DNA from: CALMKX01 sp036274895
Lineage (GTDB): Bacteria > Acidobacteriota > Thermoanaerobaculia > Multivoradales > SZUA-115
Length of the DNA: 64,000 nucleotides
Direction: 5' to 3'
Assembly (NCBI GenBank): GCA_036274895.1
Contig: DASUEU010000018.1
Span: forward strand, 124,001 to 188,000
Shown: in pieces, positions 30,935-39,517 of the stretch
How positions within the stretch are numbered: the first letter of the stretch is position 1
Layout of the letters: each line of letters opens with the position of its first letter
Position numbers and translations under genes: made by a program
The notes under the pieces: model-generated
What the model was told of the DNA's origin: nothing
The model's input: only the letters and a program-made list of their open reading frames with translations
Database searches by the model: none

Positions 30935-32137
30935 TTACGTCGGCAGACGGCCCGGGTAGGCCTCGAGGCCGCGGGCCAGGATCTCCATCGCCCGGCGGGT
31001 GGCGTCGACGTTCAAGACGAAGGCGATGCGAACCTCGGCGCCACCGAGCCCCGGGCTGGCGTAGAAGCCGTTGCCGGGTGCCAGCATCACGGTCTCGCCC
31101 TCGTCGGAGAAGTCGGAGAGCAGCCAGGAGCAGAAGCGATCGGCGTCGTCGACCGGCAGGCGGACCATGGCGTAGAAGGCCCCGCGAGGACGGTGGGCGA
31201 CGACGCCCGGCAGGCGTTCCAGAACCTCGAAGGCCGCGTCGCGGCGCCGGCGGTACTCGTCGCGCAGGGCGGCGAAGTAGTCCTGCCCCAGCGACAGAGC
31301 AGCCATCGCCGCCATCTGCTCGAGGGTCGGCGGGCAGAGGCGGGCCATGGCGAAGCGCAGCACGCTGTCGAGCACTTCCTGGTTCTTGGCGACCAGGCAG
31401 CCGATGCGGGCGCCGCAGGCCGAGAAGCGCTTGGAGATGCTGTCCACCAGGATCGCCCGCTCGGCCACCCCTGAGAGGTGGAGCACCGAATGGTGCTCGG
31501 CGCCGTCGAAGACGAACTCACGGTAGACCTCGTCGGTGATCAGGAAGAGGTCGCGCTCGAGGGCGATCTCCCGCAGTGTGGAAAGCTCGGCCCAGGTGTA
31601 GACGTAGCCGGTGGGGTTGCTGGGGTTGCAGATCAGGATGGCGCGGGTCCGCGGCGTCAGACGGGCGCGGATCTCGGCGGCCGGGGGCAGCGCGTAGCCG
31701 TGCTCGGCGTCGCAGGGCACCGGCACCACACCGACGCCGGCCTGGACGGCGAAGCCGTTGTAGTTGGTGTAGAAGGGCTCGGGGATCAGCACGTCGTCGC
31801 CCGGGTCGCAGGTGACGAGGAGGGCGAAGAGGATCGCCTCGCTGCCGCCGGTGGTCACCAGCACCTGCTCCTTGTCGACGTCGATGCCGTGGCGGCGGTA
31901 GTAGCGGGCCAGGCTCTCGCGGTAGTCCCAGAGCCCACCGGAGTGGCCGTAGGCCAGGATCTCGATCTGGTGGCGGCGGTAGGCGTCGAGCAAGGCGGGA
32001 GGGGTGGGAACGTCCGGCTGGCCGATGTTCAGCTGGTAGACGCGGACACCCCGTCGCCGGGCCTCCTCGGCCACGGGAGCGAGCTTGCGGATGGGCGAGG
32101 GCGGCATGGCCTTCGCCCGCTGGGCGATCGCTGGCAT
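30935..32137 (-). CDS. PLP-dependent aminotransferase, class I/II
   Basis: This 400-residue fold-type I aminotransferase of the aspartate/alanine group has NIGQPD (about 37-42), GGSEAILFA, CNPSNPTGYVYT, the PLP aldimine Lys236 in DSISKRFSACGARIG, and a C-terminal RIAFVLN with the carboxylate-binding Arg. The overall sequence suggests an aspartate or alanine/2-oxoglutarate transaminase; substrate choice cannot be fixed by eye. It stands alone and is divergent from the rhomboid-like gene. Confidence 0.9.
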   Translation of the reverse strand: MPAIAQRAKAMPPSPIRKLAPVAEEARRRGVRVYQLNIGQPDVPTPPALLDAYRRHQIEILAYGHSGGLWDYRESLARYYRRHGIDVDKEQVLVTTGGSEAILFALLVTCDPGDDVLIPEPFYTNYNGFAVQAGVGVVPVPCDAEHGYALPPAAEIRARLTPRTRAILICNPSNPTGYVYTWAELSTLREIALERDLFLITDEVYREFVFDGAEHHSVLHLSGVAERAILVDSISKRFSACGARIGCLVAKNQEVLDSVLRFAMARLCPPTLEQMAAMAALSLGQDYFAALRDEYRRRRDAAFEVLERLPGVVAHRPRGAFYAMVRLPVDDADRFCSWLLSDFSDEGETVMLAPGNGFYASPGLGGAEVRIAFVLNVDATRRAMEILARGLEAYPGRLPT

Positions 32138-32365
32138 GGTCGGGGCGCTCCTGGGTCCGCGGTCGAGGCCCGCTCGGGGGCGGGTAGGGGCCTATTCTTG
32201 GGGAAGGCGACGGGGGCTGTCCAGTCGGGGCGGGAGCGAGCGAACGGCGGACGCTGCGGGCGCGGAGCAGGGGTCTTCGGGGGTGTTTGTGGAGAGTCTG
32301 TAGCGTCCGAGCCGATGCGAGGGGCCGAGGTCCCAAGCTCGCCGTCCGCGTCCACCCCCTTCGCT

Positions 32366-32371
32366 TACAAT
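32366..32371 (+). promoter_or_regulatory. TACAAT -10 box immediately before a start codon
   Basis: TACAAT matches the -10 consensus at five of six positions and ends six bases before the ATG at 32378, with no ribosome-binding site between. A leaderless transcript for the rhomboid-like gene is likely. No good -35 is visible. The rest of the 240-bp gap (32138-32377) shows nothing else recognisable. Confidence 0.45.
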
Positions 32372-32377
32372 CCCCCC

Positions 32378-33157
32378 ATGTACGCCAGAAGGACGACGAG
32401 CTTCACCGGCGGCCTCTCGGGGGGCCGGATGCCGGTGGACCTGATCGCCCTCGTCGCCTTCGTCTTCTTGACCTTCTGCCTGCAGTTCTTCGAGTCCACG
32501 GCACCCTTCCTCTCGCGGCTGCGCCTGTCGAACGCGGTGTGGCAGCGGGGCGAGGTCTGGCGGGCCGTGACCTACCCCTTCATCGGCTTCGGCGCGCCCA
32601 GCCTGTGGATCCTCCTCCAGCTCGCCATGCTGCTGTGGTTCGGCCGGGACATTTACGTGCGCCTGGGGCGCAAACGCTTCTGGCGCATGCTGGTGCTGGG
32701 CGCCCTGGTGGCGGCGGCGGTGGCCCTGGCGGTGGAGGCCGCGCTCGCTCCCTCCGGCTGGTGGCCGGCCCGCAGCCCCTACCTGCTGCTCCAGGGCCAG
32801 CAGCTGATCCTCGCCCTGCTGGTGGCGGCGTTCGCCACCCTCTACCGCTCGGCCACCATCTCGCTGATGTTCGTGCTGCCGATCTCTGCGGCGTGGTTCA
32901 TCCCCGTCGAGCTGCTGCTCGCTTTCCTGGGCTTCCTGTGGTCGAAGGACCTGGCTGGCTTTCTGGGCCTGGCCGCGGGGATCGGCTTCACCTGGGCCAC
33001 CCTCGCCCCGAACCGCGCCCAGCGTGCACCGAAGGAGCTGGGCTTGAGGCTGCGCAAGCTGTGGTACCAGCTGCGGCTGGCGCGGATGAAGCGGCGGCGC
33101 GGCCTCAAGGTGATCGAAGGCGGCAAGGGCAAGCCGCCGGGCCGCTGGGTAAACTGA
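32378..33157 (+). CDS. Rhomboid-like membrane protein lacking the protease serine motif
   Basis: This 259-residue protein has about six membrane helices between residues 18 and 205 and a basic C-terminal tail rich in Arg and Lys. The segment WQRGEVWRAVTYPFIGFG resembles the W-R and T-F-H region of rhomboid and Derlin proteins. The catalytic GxSG is absent and no matching His is seen. I infer a catalytically dead rhomboid/Derlin-like protein. Function is unknown; roles in membrane-protein quality control are known for relatives. Confidence 0.65.
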   Translation: MYARRTTSFTGGLSGGRMPVDLIALVAFVFLTFCLQFFESTAPFLSRLRLSNAVWQRGEVWRAVTYPFIGFGAPSLWILLQLAMLLWFGRDIYVRLGRKRFWRMLVLGALVAAAVALAVEAALAPSGWWPARSPYLLLQGQQLILALLVAAFATLYRSATISLMFVLPISAAWFIPVELLLAFLGFLWSKDLAGFLGLAAGIGFTWATLAPNRAQRAPKELGLRLRKLWYQLRLARMKRRRGLKVIEGGKGKPPGRWVN

Positions 33158-33166
33158 CGAGCCTCC

Positions 33167-34258
33167 CTACAGCGCGTGGCCCTTGCGGCCGCCGGGGCAC
33201 AGCTTCTCCCCCTTGGCGTGGCCGGCGAGGAGCACCTCGGCCATCTCGATAGCCCGGTCGGCGAGGGCACGGGCGCCGTCGGCCAGCAGGGCGCTCTCCC
33301 GCACGGCGACCACGTTGTTCTCCATGTCCTCGGCGCTCCAGCCCCGCGAGTGGGCGATGAAGGGGAACTGTGGAAACTGGCAGCCCACCTCGCCGAAGAA
33401 GACCATCATCTGCCCGGCCACGGCCTGGACGTTGTCCTGGCCGCCGGTGATGAGGAAGGAGGCCACCTTGTTCTCGAGCAGGTGGCGGTTGGCGATGGTT
33501 TCCTGGTTCTGGATGCAGTTCATCCGCTCGACCATCTTGTAGTAGAGGCTGCTCGCCACGCCCCAGCGAATCGGGGTGGCGACGAGGATCACGTCCGCCC
33601 AGTGGACGAATGCCTCGTAGACCACGTCCAACTGGTCCTTCTTGTCCATCTGGGTGATCGAGCATGGCCACGTGCAGGCGTGGGCGGACTTCGAGTAGAA
33701 GCCCTCGCAGGCGCGGAAGGCGAGGTCGCGCAAGCGGATGAGCTGGGTCTCGGAGCCCCGCTCGGTGGCCCGGGCGAGGGCCAGCTCGAGCAGATGGTCT
33801 GAGGTGCTGAAGCGGGGGTGGGCGGCGGTCATGGCGGTGGTGGAGATGCCCACCACCCGCACGGGCCCGGGCACCCGCTCGACCTTGCGCGCCAGGGGGT
33901 GCGCCGGGTGCGGCAGCTTGTTGCGGCGGCTCTTGGGCGTGAGGTTCACCCACACGTGGTCGTCCCGCACCTCGACCTCGTAGGAAGGCACGCGGTCCGC
34001 CTCGTAGCCGGGCTCCCCCTCGCCGGTGACGCAGTGGAACTTCCAGTAGTGCCAGGGGCAGACCACGTAATCTCCCTCGATCCGCCCCTCCCCCAACGGC
34101 CCCCCCACGTGGTTGCAGGCTCCCGAGATGGCGCTCCAGGCGCCGTCCCGGTACACCAACGCCAGCCGCGTCCGCCCGGCCGTCAGCTGCTGCAAAGGCC
34201 GCTTCGCCAGCTCCTCGGCCGGGCCGAGGTCGTACCAGTTCGCTTCGGGGGTGGTCAT
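33167..34258 (-). CDS. Rieske ferredoxin-flavodoxin-like reductase fusion
   Basis: This is a 363-residue protein. Residues about 5-112 form a Rieske [2Fe-2S] domain with C48-x-H50 (GACNHVGGPLGEG) and C67-x2-H70 (VCPWHYWKFH). Residues about 130-350 form an NADPH-dependent FMN reductase/iron-sulfur flavoprotein-like domain with VRVVGISTTAM and VILVATPIRWGVASS for FMN, plus ACEGFYSKSAHACTWPCS, a Cys-rich loop. A single chain could pass electrons from NAD(P)H through FMN to the Rieske cluster. No partner oxygenase gene is nearby, so the acceptor is unknown. The ATG at 34258 begins the Rieske domain and has no ribosome-binding site. Confidence 0.85.
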   Translation of the reverse strand: MTTPEANWYDLGPAEELAKRPLQQLTAGRTRLALVYRDGAWSAISGACNHVGGPLGEGRIEGDYVVCPWHYWKFHCVTGEGEPGYEADRVPSYEVEVRDDHVWVNLTPKSRRNKLPHPAHPLARKVERVPGPVRVVGISTTAMTAAHPRFSTSDHLLELALARATERGSETQLIRLRDLAFRACEGFYSKSAHACTWPCSITQMDKKDQLDVVYEAFVHWADVILVATPIRWGVASSLYYKMVERMNCIQNQETIANRHLLENKVASFLITGGQDNVQAVAGQMMVFFGEVGCQFPQFPFIAHSRGWSAEDMENNVVAVRESALLADGARALADRAIEMAEVLLAGHAKGEKLCPGGRKGHAL

Positions 34259-34267
34259 GGAGAGGGG

Positions 34268-34273
34268 ATTGTA
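34268..34273 (-). promoter_or_regulatory. TACAAT -10 box for the Rieske-flavodoxin gene
   Basis: Read on the minus strand, TACAAT lies nine bases before the ATG at 34258. The bases between are pyrimidine-rich without a ribosome-binding site. The spacing and sequence closely match the box before the rhomboid-like gene at 32366, pointing to a leaderless or nearly leaderless transcript. Confidence 0.45.
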
Positions 34274-34381
34274 CCTGGGTCGGAAAAAGCGGGAGGCGAT
34301 GGCCGTCGAAGGGGGGAACGCAGGACGATGCCGGGCGAACCAGCCGCAGGGGGCGGGATGTCCGGGGGAGGAAACGAATCG

Positions 34382-34696
34382 ATGAACGACTACAAACGCT
34401 GGTACAACGTCGCTACTGGCTCCCACTTCCACTACCAGGTCACCGGCGCGGACACCCACGCGATCCAGTGCGCGATCGATGCCCTACGGGTTGCCTGCGC
34501 CCCTTTCCCGCAGCCTCTCTCCAGCCCGAACCGGTACAAGTGGTTTCTCGAGGTGCGGCTCGGCAACTCTCCGGCGCGGGTTGAGGCATGGATCACACGG
34601 CCCGATGGTACGCCGCACGGTGATCGCTTCGATGAGACTGCCGGTGGGGCGCCCGGTGAGATCTTCATCTTCAACTTTCGTGCACTGACGCAGTAG
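34382..34696 (+). CDS. Small hypothetical protein
   Basis: This 104-residue cytoplasmic-type protein without a signal peptide or membrane segment is rich in aromatic residues (DYKRWYNVATGSHFHYQ). I do not recognise a family. The ATG at 34382 is preceded by GGAGGAAA. The gene is followed after nine bases by the secreted protein at 34706, so they are probably one operon. Base composition here is visibly more AT-rich than in the flanks. Confidence 0.6.
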   Translation: MNDYKRWYNVATGSHFHYQVTGADTHAIQCAIDALRVACAPFPQPLSSPNRYKWFLEVRLGNSPARVEAWITRPDGTPHGDRFDETAGGAPGEIFIFNFRALTQ

Positions 34697-34705
34697 GAGC
34701 GAAAG

Positions 34706-36142
34706 ATGAGAGCTGTGTGCTTCGTCCTCTTCATATCCTTGCTCTGTAGCCCTGTTCTCGCAGTAGATCCATGCCTGGACGAGAAGATGACCGTCGACGA
34801 GTGTCAGCACCTGCTCAAGTTGATAGCCCTTGAGGGCCGGCCTGACAAAGGGAAAGCTGCACCGGCTGGCGAGAGCGAGAGGAGGGCCGCAACGAGGTCG
34901 ATGGCCAAGGCTGCCCTCGCCGAAACTTCACCCAAGGAAGCCGGCTCGGGAGCGGACCCCTATGCATCGAACCTTGCAGCAACGCTGACGGACTACCTGA
35001 ACGTCTTCGGGGGCGCTTTCGAGATCGAGTCCCAAGCAGAAGACGGTCGTACCTTGACATTGAATCTGGTGCCGGAACTACTGGAGAAAAAGCCACTGAA
35101 GCTCCAGGCGGTCGTACGCAAGCCAGAGATCTACGGCCCTCTGAAGGAAGAGATTCCCGAGGACGTACGAGGCGAGCGTTCCGAAGGACTGGAGAAGAAG
35201 CTCCGGGACTTTGACGATGTGGAGATCGTCGCCTCGTACCGCCTCAATCGCAGAGATACCCGTTATGTGCTGGACTATGATGAGGTGTTCGCCGCCGTGA
35301 TCGAAGCAGGAACGGAGAAGGAACTCCCGGCGTTAACCGAGCTAGCCGATCACGTGGACAAGATCCTCGTCGAGGTTCAGACGCGATTTCGAGAGCAGCC
35401 GGACAAGATCACCCTCGCGCAAGTGAGAGAGGTTCTCCAGACTGGGGAGCGCTATCAAGAGTTCCGGCAGGCGTTGGAGGCCGAGGCTGCCCAGCTAGCG
35501 GACTTCCAGGCAGTTGTCGAGAGAGTCGTCGCGACCTACTTCGACCCCTTCGCCAACGCCGTCAACAACAAGACCCAATGGATCGCCTCCGGTTCCTACC
35601 GCCTCCGCAACGAAGACGGCGGCGTGGGGCCCGATCAGTGGAAGCTGAACTTCCGCTACGAGCACGGCTTCCTGTCAAACCCTGAGCAGCTCGCCGAGAT
35701 CCTGGAAGGGTGTGCCGGAGGCAGCGATGCCTGCCTGGACGACCTCGCCGGCTGGACCAAGCACGCCGGCAAGCACCGGCTGGTGGCCAGCCTGGACTAC
35801 GAAGAGGTCAAGCCCTACGGCGGCACCTTCGCTGGCACGGACATCGACCTCGACTCCAGCCATTGCCTGGTCTTCAAGCTCGCCTACGGCCTCTACCTCG
35901 ACCCGGCCACCAAGCGACGGCTGGCCCTCGACGTGAGCTACGAGGACGTGAGCAGCGACCCGATGCGGCAAGATCGCTGGCTGGGCTCCCTGGTGGTGTC
36001 CCAGCAGCTCGAGTCCGGCATGGAAGTCGTCATCGGCGCCGTGTACGCCAACCACGCGAAGTTCCTGGGCGAGGTGGACGAGCCTCTCTCGGCCCACTTC
36101 GGGCTGAACTACTCCTTCAAGAGCAAGGACGACAAGAAGTAG
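34706..36142 (+). CDS. Secreted protein with possible outer-membrane barrel domain
   Basis: This 478-residue protein has a clear signal peptide (CFVLFISLLCSPVLAVD). Residues about 25-285 are charged and helical with repeated Glu/Lys runs, while about 285-478 alternate short amphipathic strands (KHRLVASLDYEEVKPYG, CLVFKLAYGLYLDP, MEVVIGAVYANHAKF) and end in an aromatic strand SAHFGLNYSFKSK, as in outer-membrane barrels. The first half uses noticeably more A/T-ending codons than the second half, suggesting a join of two histories. The family is not recognised. The TAG stop is supplied by the repeat beginning at 36139. Confidence 0.65.
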   Translation: MRAVCFVLFISLLCSPVLAVDPCLDEKMTVDECQHLLKLIALEGRPDKGKAAPAGESERRAATRSMAKAALAETSPKEAGSGADPYASNLAATLTDYLNVFGGAFEIESQAEDGRTLTLNLVPELLEKKPLKLQAVVRKPEIYGPLKEEIPEDVRGERSEGLEKKLRDFDDVEIVASYRLNRRDTRYVLDYDEVFAAVIEAGTEKELPALTELADHVDKILVEVQTRFREQPDKITLAQVREVLQTGERYQEFRQALEAEAAQLADFQAVVERVVATYFDPFANAVNNKTQWIASGSYRLRNEDGGVGPDQWKLNFRYEHGFLSNPEQLAEILEGCAGGSDACLDDLAGWTKHAGKHRLVASLDYEEVKPYGGTFAGTDIDLDSSHCLVFKLAYGLYLDPATKRRLALDVSYEDVSSDPMRQDRWLGSLVVSQQLESGMEVVIGAVYANHAKFLGEVDEPLSAHFGLNYSFKSKDDKK

Positions 36143-36225
36143 GAGCCCCTGCCCGGGCGGCCACGGGGGGCCGCCTCTACGACCCTTCTCCACGAGGGCG
36201 TAGGGGCAGGCCCCAGTGCCTGCCC
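36139..36225. repeat. GTAGGGGC repeat, inverted and split copy D
   Basis: 36139-36180 reads GTAGGAGCCCCTGCCC, then the GGGCGGCC/GGCCGCC hairpin, and ends CTCTAC. It is an inverted, partly decayed copy of the element at 1014. After 19 unrelated bases, 36200-36225 is a second half-element, GTAGGGGCAGGC-CCCAGT-GCCTGCCC. The first TAG is the stop codon of the upstream secreted protein. The rest of the gap to 36409 shows no gene or further structure. Confidence 0.75.
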
Positions 36226-36409
36226 GCTCTCCTGGCGCAATGTCCAACGCCAAATCCAAATAGCGCGATGTGTCAATGAAGGTCCGGAGCGGCGGCATGG
36301 GGTCGCTGCTCTCGGATTCTCGCCTTCACCCTCTACCGCCGGCCGTCCTGGTGCTTGCGAGCCGACAAGGGCCGGCGCCTCTCGAGACGAGAGGAGAAGG
36401 AGACGCATC

Positions 36410-36715
36410 ATGTCCAGGAGCTTCCGTCAGATCACCGTCTACGCCCTCTCCCTCGTGGCCTTGGCCGGTCTGGCCGCCACCGCGGTGGACGCCCAGCTGC
36501 CCAGCTATTCCGTCACCCGCACCCGAGGCACCACGCCGCAGGCCTGCTCCGACGCGGTGCAGGTCATCGAAAATCAGTGCGCCAGTCACGGCCCGATCAC
36601 CGTCAACCCCCGGCAGTGCGACCCGCTCTTCGACTTCTGGGGCAATCTCCTCGGCTACGCCTGCGTCTGCCGGGCGACGACGACCTTCTGCATCAGCTCC
36701 GTCCCGCTGCCGTAG
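36410..36715 (+). CDS. Small secreted cysteine-containing protein
   Basis: This 101-residue protein has a signal peptide (VYALSLVALAGLAATAVDAQ), leaving a mature domain of about 70 residues with six cysteines (ACSDA, NQCAS, RQCDP, YACVCR, FCISS). These could form three disulfides in the periplasm or outside the cell. I do not recognise a family. A GAGGAGAAGGAG purine run precedes the ATG. The final CTGCCGTAG is repeated 19 bp later at the edge of the next palindromic repeat. Confidence 0.65.
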   Translation: MSRSFRQITVYALSLVALAGLAATAVDAQLPSYSVTRTRGTTPQACSDAVQVIENQCASHGPITVNPRQCDPLFDFWGNLLGYACVCRATTTFCISSVPLP

Positions 36716-36733
36716 AGCCCCGGCCCGTCTGCC

Positions 36734-36794
36734 GTAGGGGCGGCCCCCCGTGGCCGCCCGGGCGGGGAGGGCAGGCACGGGGGCCTGCCCCTAC
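36734..36794. repeat. GTAGGGGC double-hairpin repeat, copy B
   Basis: This 61-bp copy is nearly identical to 1014-1073, with hairpins GGGCGGCC/GGCCGCCC and GGGCAGGC/GCCTGCCC and ends GTAGGGGC and GCCCCTAC. The CTA at 36791-36793 is the stop codon of the minus-strand membrane-protein gene. Confidence 0.9.
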
Positions 36795-37336
36795 AGCCTG
36801 GGAGTCGTCGTCCTCCCCACAATCAGCGGGTGGACCGCCCCCCGCAGGGCGATCCACAGCCCCAGGAGCACCGCCGCCCAGCTGCCCAGGAAGTAGGGCC
36901 AGCGGCGGTGCACCACTTTGTGGCGAGGGTCGTCCCCGGCCAGGAAGCGGTTCACCCGCTCGGCGCGGCGCGGGTCGAAGCGGGAGTCGCGCCAGAGGTC
37001 GAGGGTGCCGGTGGCGGTGGTCAAGGCGAAGGCCCGGTAGGACTGGCTGGTTCCCCGTGGGCTGTAGCCGAGGCCGGAGCGCACGGCCGCCTCGGTCACC
37101 CCCTCGAGCTCCTCGCGGTGGATCTTCACCAGCCCGAGCGCCTTCCAGGTCGCCGTGCCGTTCACCCGGGGCCGCGCGGCGGCCACCGGGCGGGTGGTGG
37201 GCTGCACTGCCGGTTCCCGCTCCAGCACCAGCTCCACCACCGGCAGAGCCCAACCCACGGCGAGGCCGGCGGCCAGCAGAACGGCACCGACTGCGATTGC
37301 CCTCAGCGGGGTGTACTTCAGCTCGATCGAGCGCAT
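36791..37336 (-). CDS. Membrane protein with two helices, unknown function
   Basis: This 181-residue protein has an N-terminal helix (about 10-33), a soluble middle region (about 40-140) with TATWKALGLVKIHREELE and repeated Arg-rich stretches, and a second helix (about 145-165). Both termini are probably cytoplasmic with the middle in the periplasm. I recognise no family. The stop codon belongs to repeat copy B. The gene is divergent from the OPT transporter with a 77-bp gap, which holds a TAACCT -10-like hexamer at 37367 for the transporter. Confidence 0.65.
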   Translation of the reverse strand: MRSIELKYTPLRAIAVGAVLLAAGLAVGWALPVVELVLEREPAVQPTTRPVAAARPRVNGTATWKALGLVKIHREELEGVTEAAVRSGLGYSPRGTSQSYRAFALTTATGTLDLWRDSRFDPRRAERVNRFLAGDDPRHKVVHRRWPYFLGSWAAVLLGLWIALRGAVHPLIVGRTTTPRL

Positions 37337-37413
37337 GAGGTACCGGGGAGTCTAGCAGGACCGTGCTAACCTCCCGCCCGAAACAGCACCATCGCAACGT
37401 CGAAGGAGGAGGC

Positions 37414-39441
37414 ATGAAGGAGGAAAAACCCTTCGTCCCGGCCGAGAGCACCATGGCCGAGCTGACCATCAAGGCCCTCCTGGTGGGCGTCGTGTTCGCG
37501 GCGGTGCTGGGCGCGGCCAACGCCTACCTGGCGATCAAGGCCGGCCAGACGGTCTCCGGCATGTTCCCGGCCGCGGTGCTCGCCATCGCCCTCTTCCGGC
37601 TGCCCGGCTTCCGGGGCACCCTCCTCGAGCAGAACCTGGCCCGCACGGCCGCCTCGGTGGGCGAGGCCCTGGTGGCCGGCGCCGCTTTCACCGTGCCGGC
37701 CTTCCTGATGGTGCAGGTGGGCGGCCAGCACCTGTGGGACGACTTCCACTACTGGGAGACGACGCTGATCCTCCTGGTCGGCGGCCTCCTGGGCGTGCTC
37801 TTCATCACCCTGCTGCGCCGCACCCTGGTGGTGGACAGCGAGCTGCCCTGGCCGGAGAGCCGAGCCTGCGCCGAGATCGTCAAGGCCGGCCAGGCCGGGG
37901 ACAGCGGCGCCCGCTACGTCTTCGGCTCGATGGGCCTCGCCATGCTGATCCAGGTGTTCAAGGACGGCTCGGGTCTGCGGCTGTTCCGGGAGTCGGTCGA
38001 GTTCGTCAAGGAGCTGCCGGCCTCGGTGATCCACCACTTCGACTCCGGCCGGGCCGCCCTGGGCGACATCGCCCACCGCGGCCAGTTCGCCCTGGCCACC
38101 CCGGCGATCTCCCCGGCGTTGATCGGCGTCGGCTACGTCATCGGCTTCGAGCTGGCGGCGATCAACTTCTCGGGCGGTCTCTTGGCCTGGCTGGTGTTCA
38201 TCCCCCTCGCGGTCTTCGTCAACCCGGACCTGCCCATGCAGCTGGGCTCGGCGGGTAACCCTGCTCCCATGTCCGAGGTCGTATTCTCCGTCTGGTACAA
38301 CCAGATCCGGCCGATCGCCGTCGGCGCCATGCTGGTAGGCGCCGCCAAGACCATGTGGTCGATGCGCGGCTCGATCGGCGGCGCCTTCCGCGGCGCCTTC
38401 CACAAGGGGAGCAGCGAGGCTTGGCCCTCCCGCCTCGAGAAGGACCTCAACTCGCGGATGATCCTGACCGCCTGCGCCGCCCTGTCGGTGCCGATGTTCC
38501 TGCTCTACTACCACTTCAGCCAGAGCATGGTGGCCGCCCTGGTCTCGACGGTGGTGATGCTCGCGTTGGGCTTCGTGCTCTCGGCCGTGGGCGGTTATCT
38601 CGTTGGCTTGGTCGGGGGCTCGAACCAGCCGATCTCCGGCCTCGCCCTTTCGACCCTGGTGCTGGCGGCCCTGCTGCTGGTGGCCATCGGCGTCACTGGC
38701 TTGGCCGGCATGGGCGCGGTGCTCGGGGTGGCTGCGGTGGTGTGCTGCGCCTGTGCCGTCTCCGGCAGCTTGATCCAGGACTTGAAGGTGGGCCAGAGCC
38801 TGGGTGGCACACCCTGGAAGATGGAAGTGGCGGAGATCGTCGCCACCATCACCACCTCCTTCGTGCTGGTCTTCCCGATGATGGCCCTCCACGAAGCCAA
38901 CCTCGAGATGGGCGGCATCGGCCTCGGCGACCGCGCCCTGCCGGCTCCCCAGGCCGGCCTCATGGCCCAGCTCACCCAGGGCATCGTCGGCGGCGAGATG
39001 CCCTGGGGCCTGCTGCTCTTCGGCGTTTTCTTCGCCGTCGGCCTGATCCTGATGAAGGCCCCCTCGCCGATGCTGATCGCCGTCGGCATGTACCTGCCCT
39101 TCGAGACCACCGCCGCGATCTTCGTCGGCGGCTGCATCAAGGCCCTGATCGACTGGCGGGCGAGGAAGCAAGGCATCGAAGGCGCAGCGTTCGAGCGCAT
39201 GGAGGGCAACGGCATGCTGGTGGCCTCGGGATTGATCGCCGGCGAGTCCCTGGTGGCGATCACCTTCGCGGGCCTAGTCAACCTGACGAGCTTCACTTCG
39301 CTGACCCAAACCCTCTTCGGCGTCGACCAACTGGCCTACGTGGGCACCAGTCTCGGTGCCTGGGCGGCCCTGGTGCCCCTCGGGGTGCTGGTCTGGGCCC
39401 TGGTGGTGATCCCGCTCAAGCGGGCACGGGCGACGGCCTGA
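37414..39441 (+). CDS. OPT-family oligopeptide transporter
   Basis: This 675-residue integral membrane protein has about 15 helices. The start TIKALLVGVVFAAVLGAANAYLAIKAGQTVSG and the later GGSNQPISGLALSTLVLAALL are typical of bacterial OPT (EspB/YPR-like) transporters, which move small peptides or metal chelates, probably with protons. Conserved PWPESRACAEIVKAGQ and HEANLEMGG segments are present. The ATG at 37414 has a strong AAGGAGGAGG site. No ligand-binding or peptidase gene sits in the same transcript. Confidence 0.92.
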   Translation: MKEEKPFVPAESTMAELTIKALLVGVVFAAVLGAANAYLAIKAGQTVSGMFPAAVLAIALFRLPGFRGTLLEQNLARTAASVGEALVAGAAFTVPAFLMVQVGGQHLWDDFHYWETTLILLVGGLLGVLFITLLRRTLVVDSELPWPESRACAEIVKAGQAGDSGARYVFGSMGLAMLIQVFKDGSGLRLFRESVEFVKELPASVIHHFDSGRAALGDIAHRGQFALATPAISPALIGVGYVIGFELAAINFSGGLLAWLVFIPLAVFVNPDLPMQLGSAGNPAPMSEVVFSVWYNQIRPIAVGAMLVGAAKTMWSMRGSIGGAFRGAFHKGSSEAWPSRLEKDLNSRMILTACAALSVPMFLLYYHFSQSMVAALVSTVVMLALGFVLSAVGGYLVGLVGGSNQPISGLALSTLVLAALLLVAIGVTGLAGMGAVLGVAAVVCCACAVSGSLIQDLKVGQSLGGTPWKMEVAEIVATITTSFVLVFPMMALHEANLEMGGIGLGDRALPAPQAGLMAQLTQGIVGGEMPWGLLLFGVFFAVGLILMKAPSPMLIAVGMYLPFETTAAIFVGGCIKALIDWRARKQGIEGAAFERMEGNGMLVASGLIAGESLVAITFAGLVNLTSFTSLTQTLFGVDQLAYVGTSLGAWAALVPLGVLVWALVVIPLKRARATA

Positions 39442-39517
39442 GCGGGGACGCCGGCCGCTCGGCGATGGTGGGGACCCGGCCTTCCATCGCTGATCTCGAA
39501 TGTGTTAGGAAGCCCGC

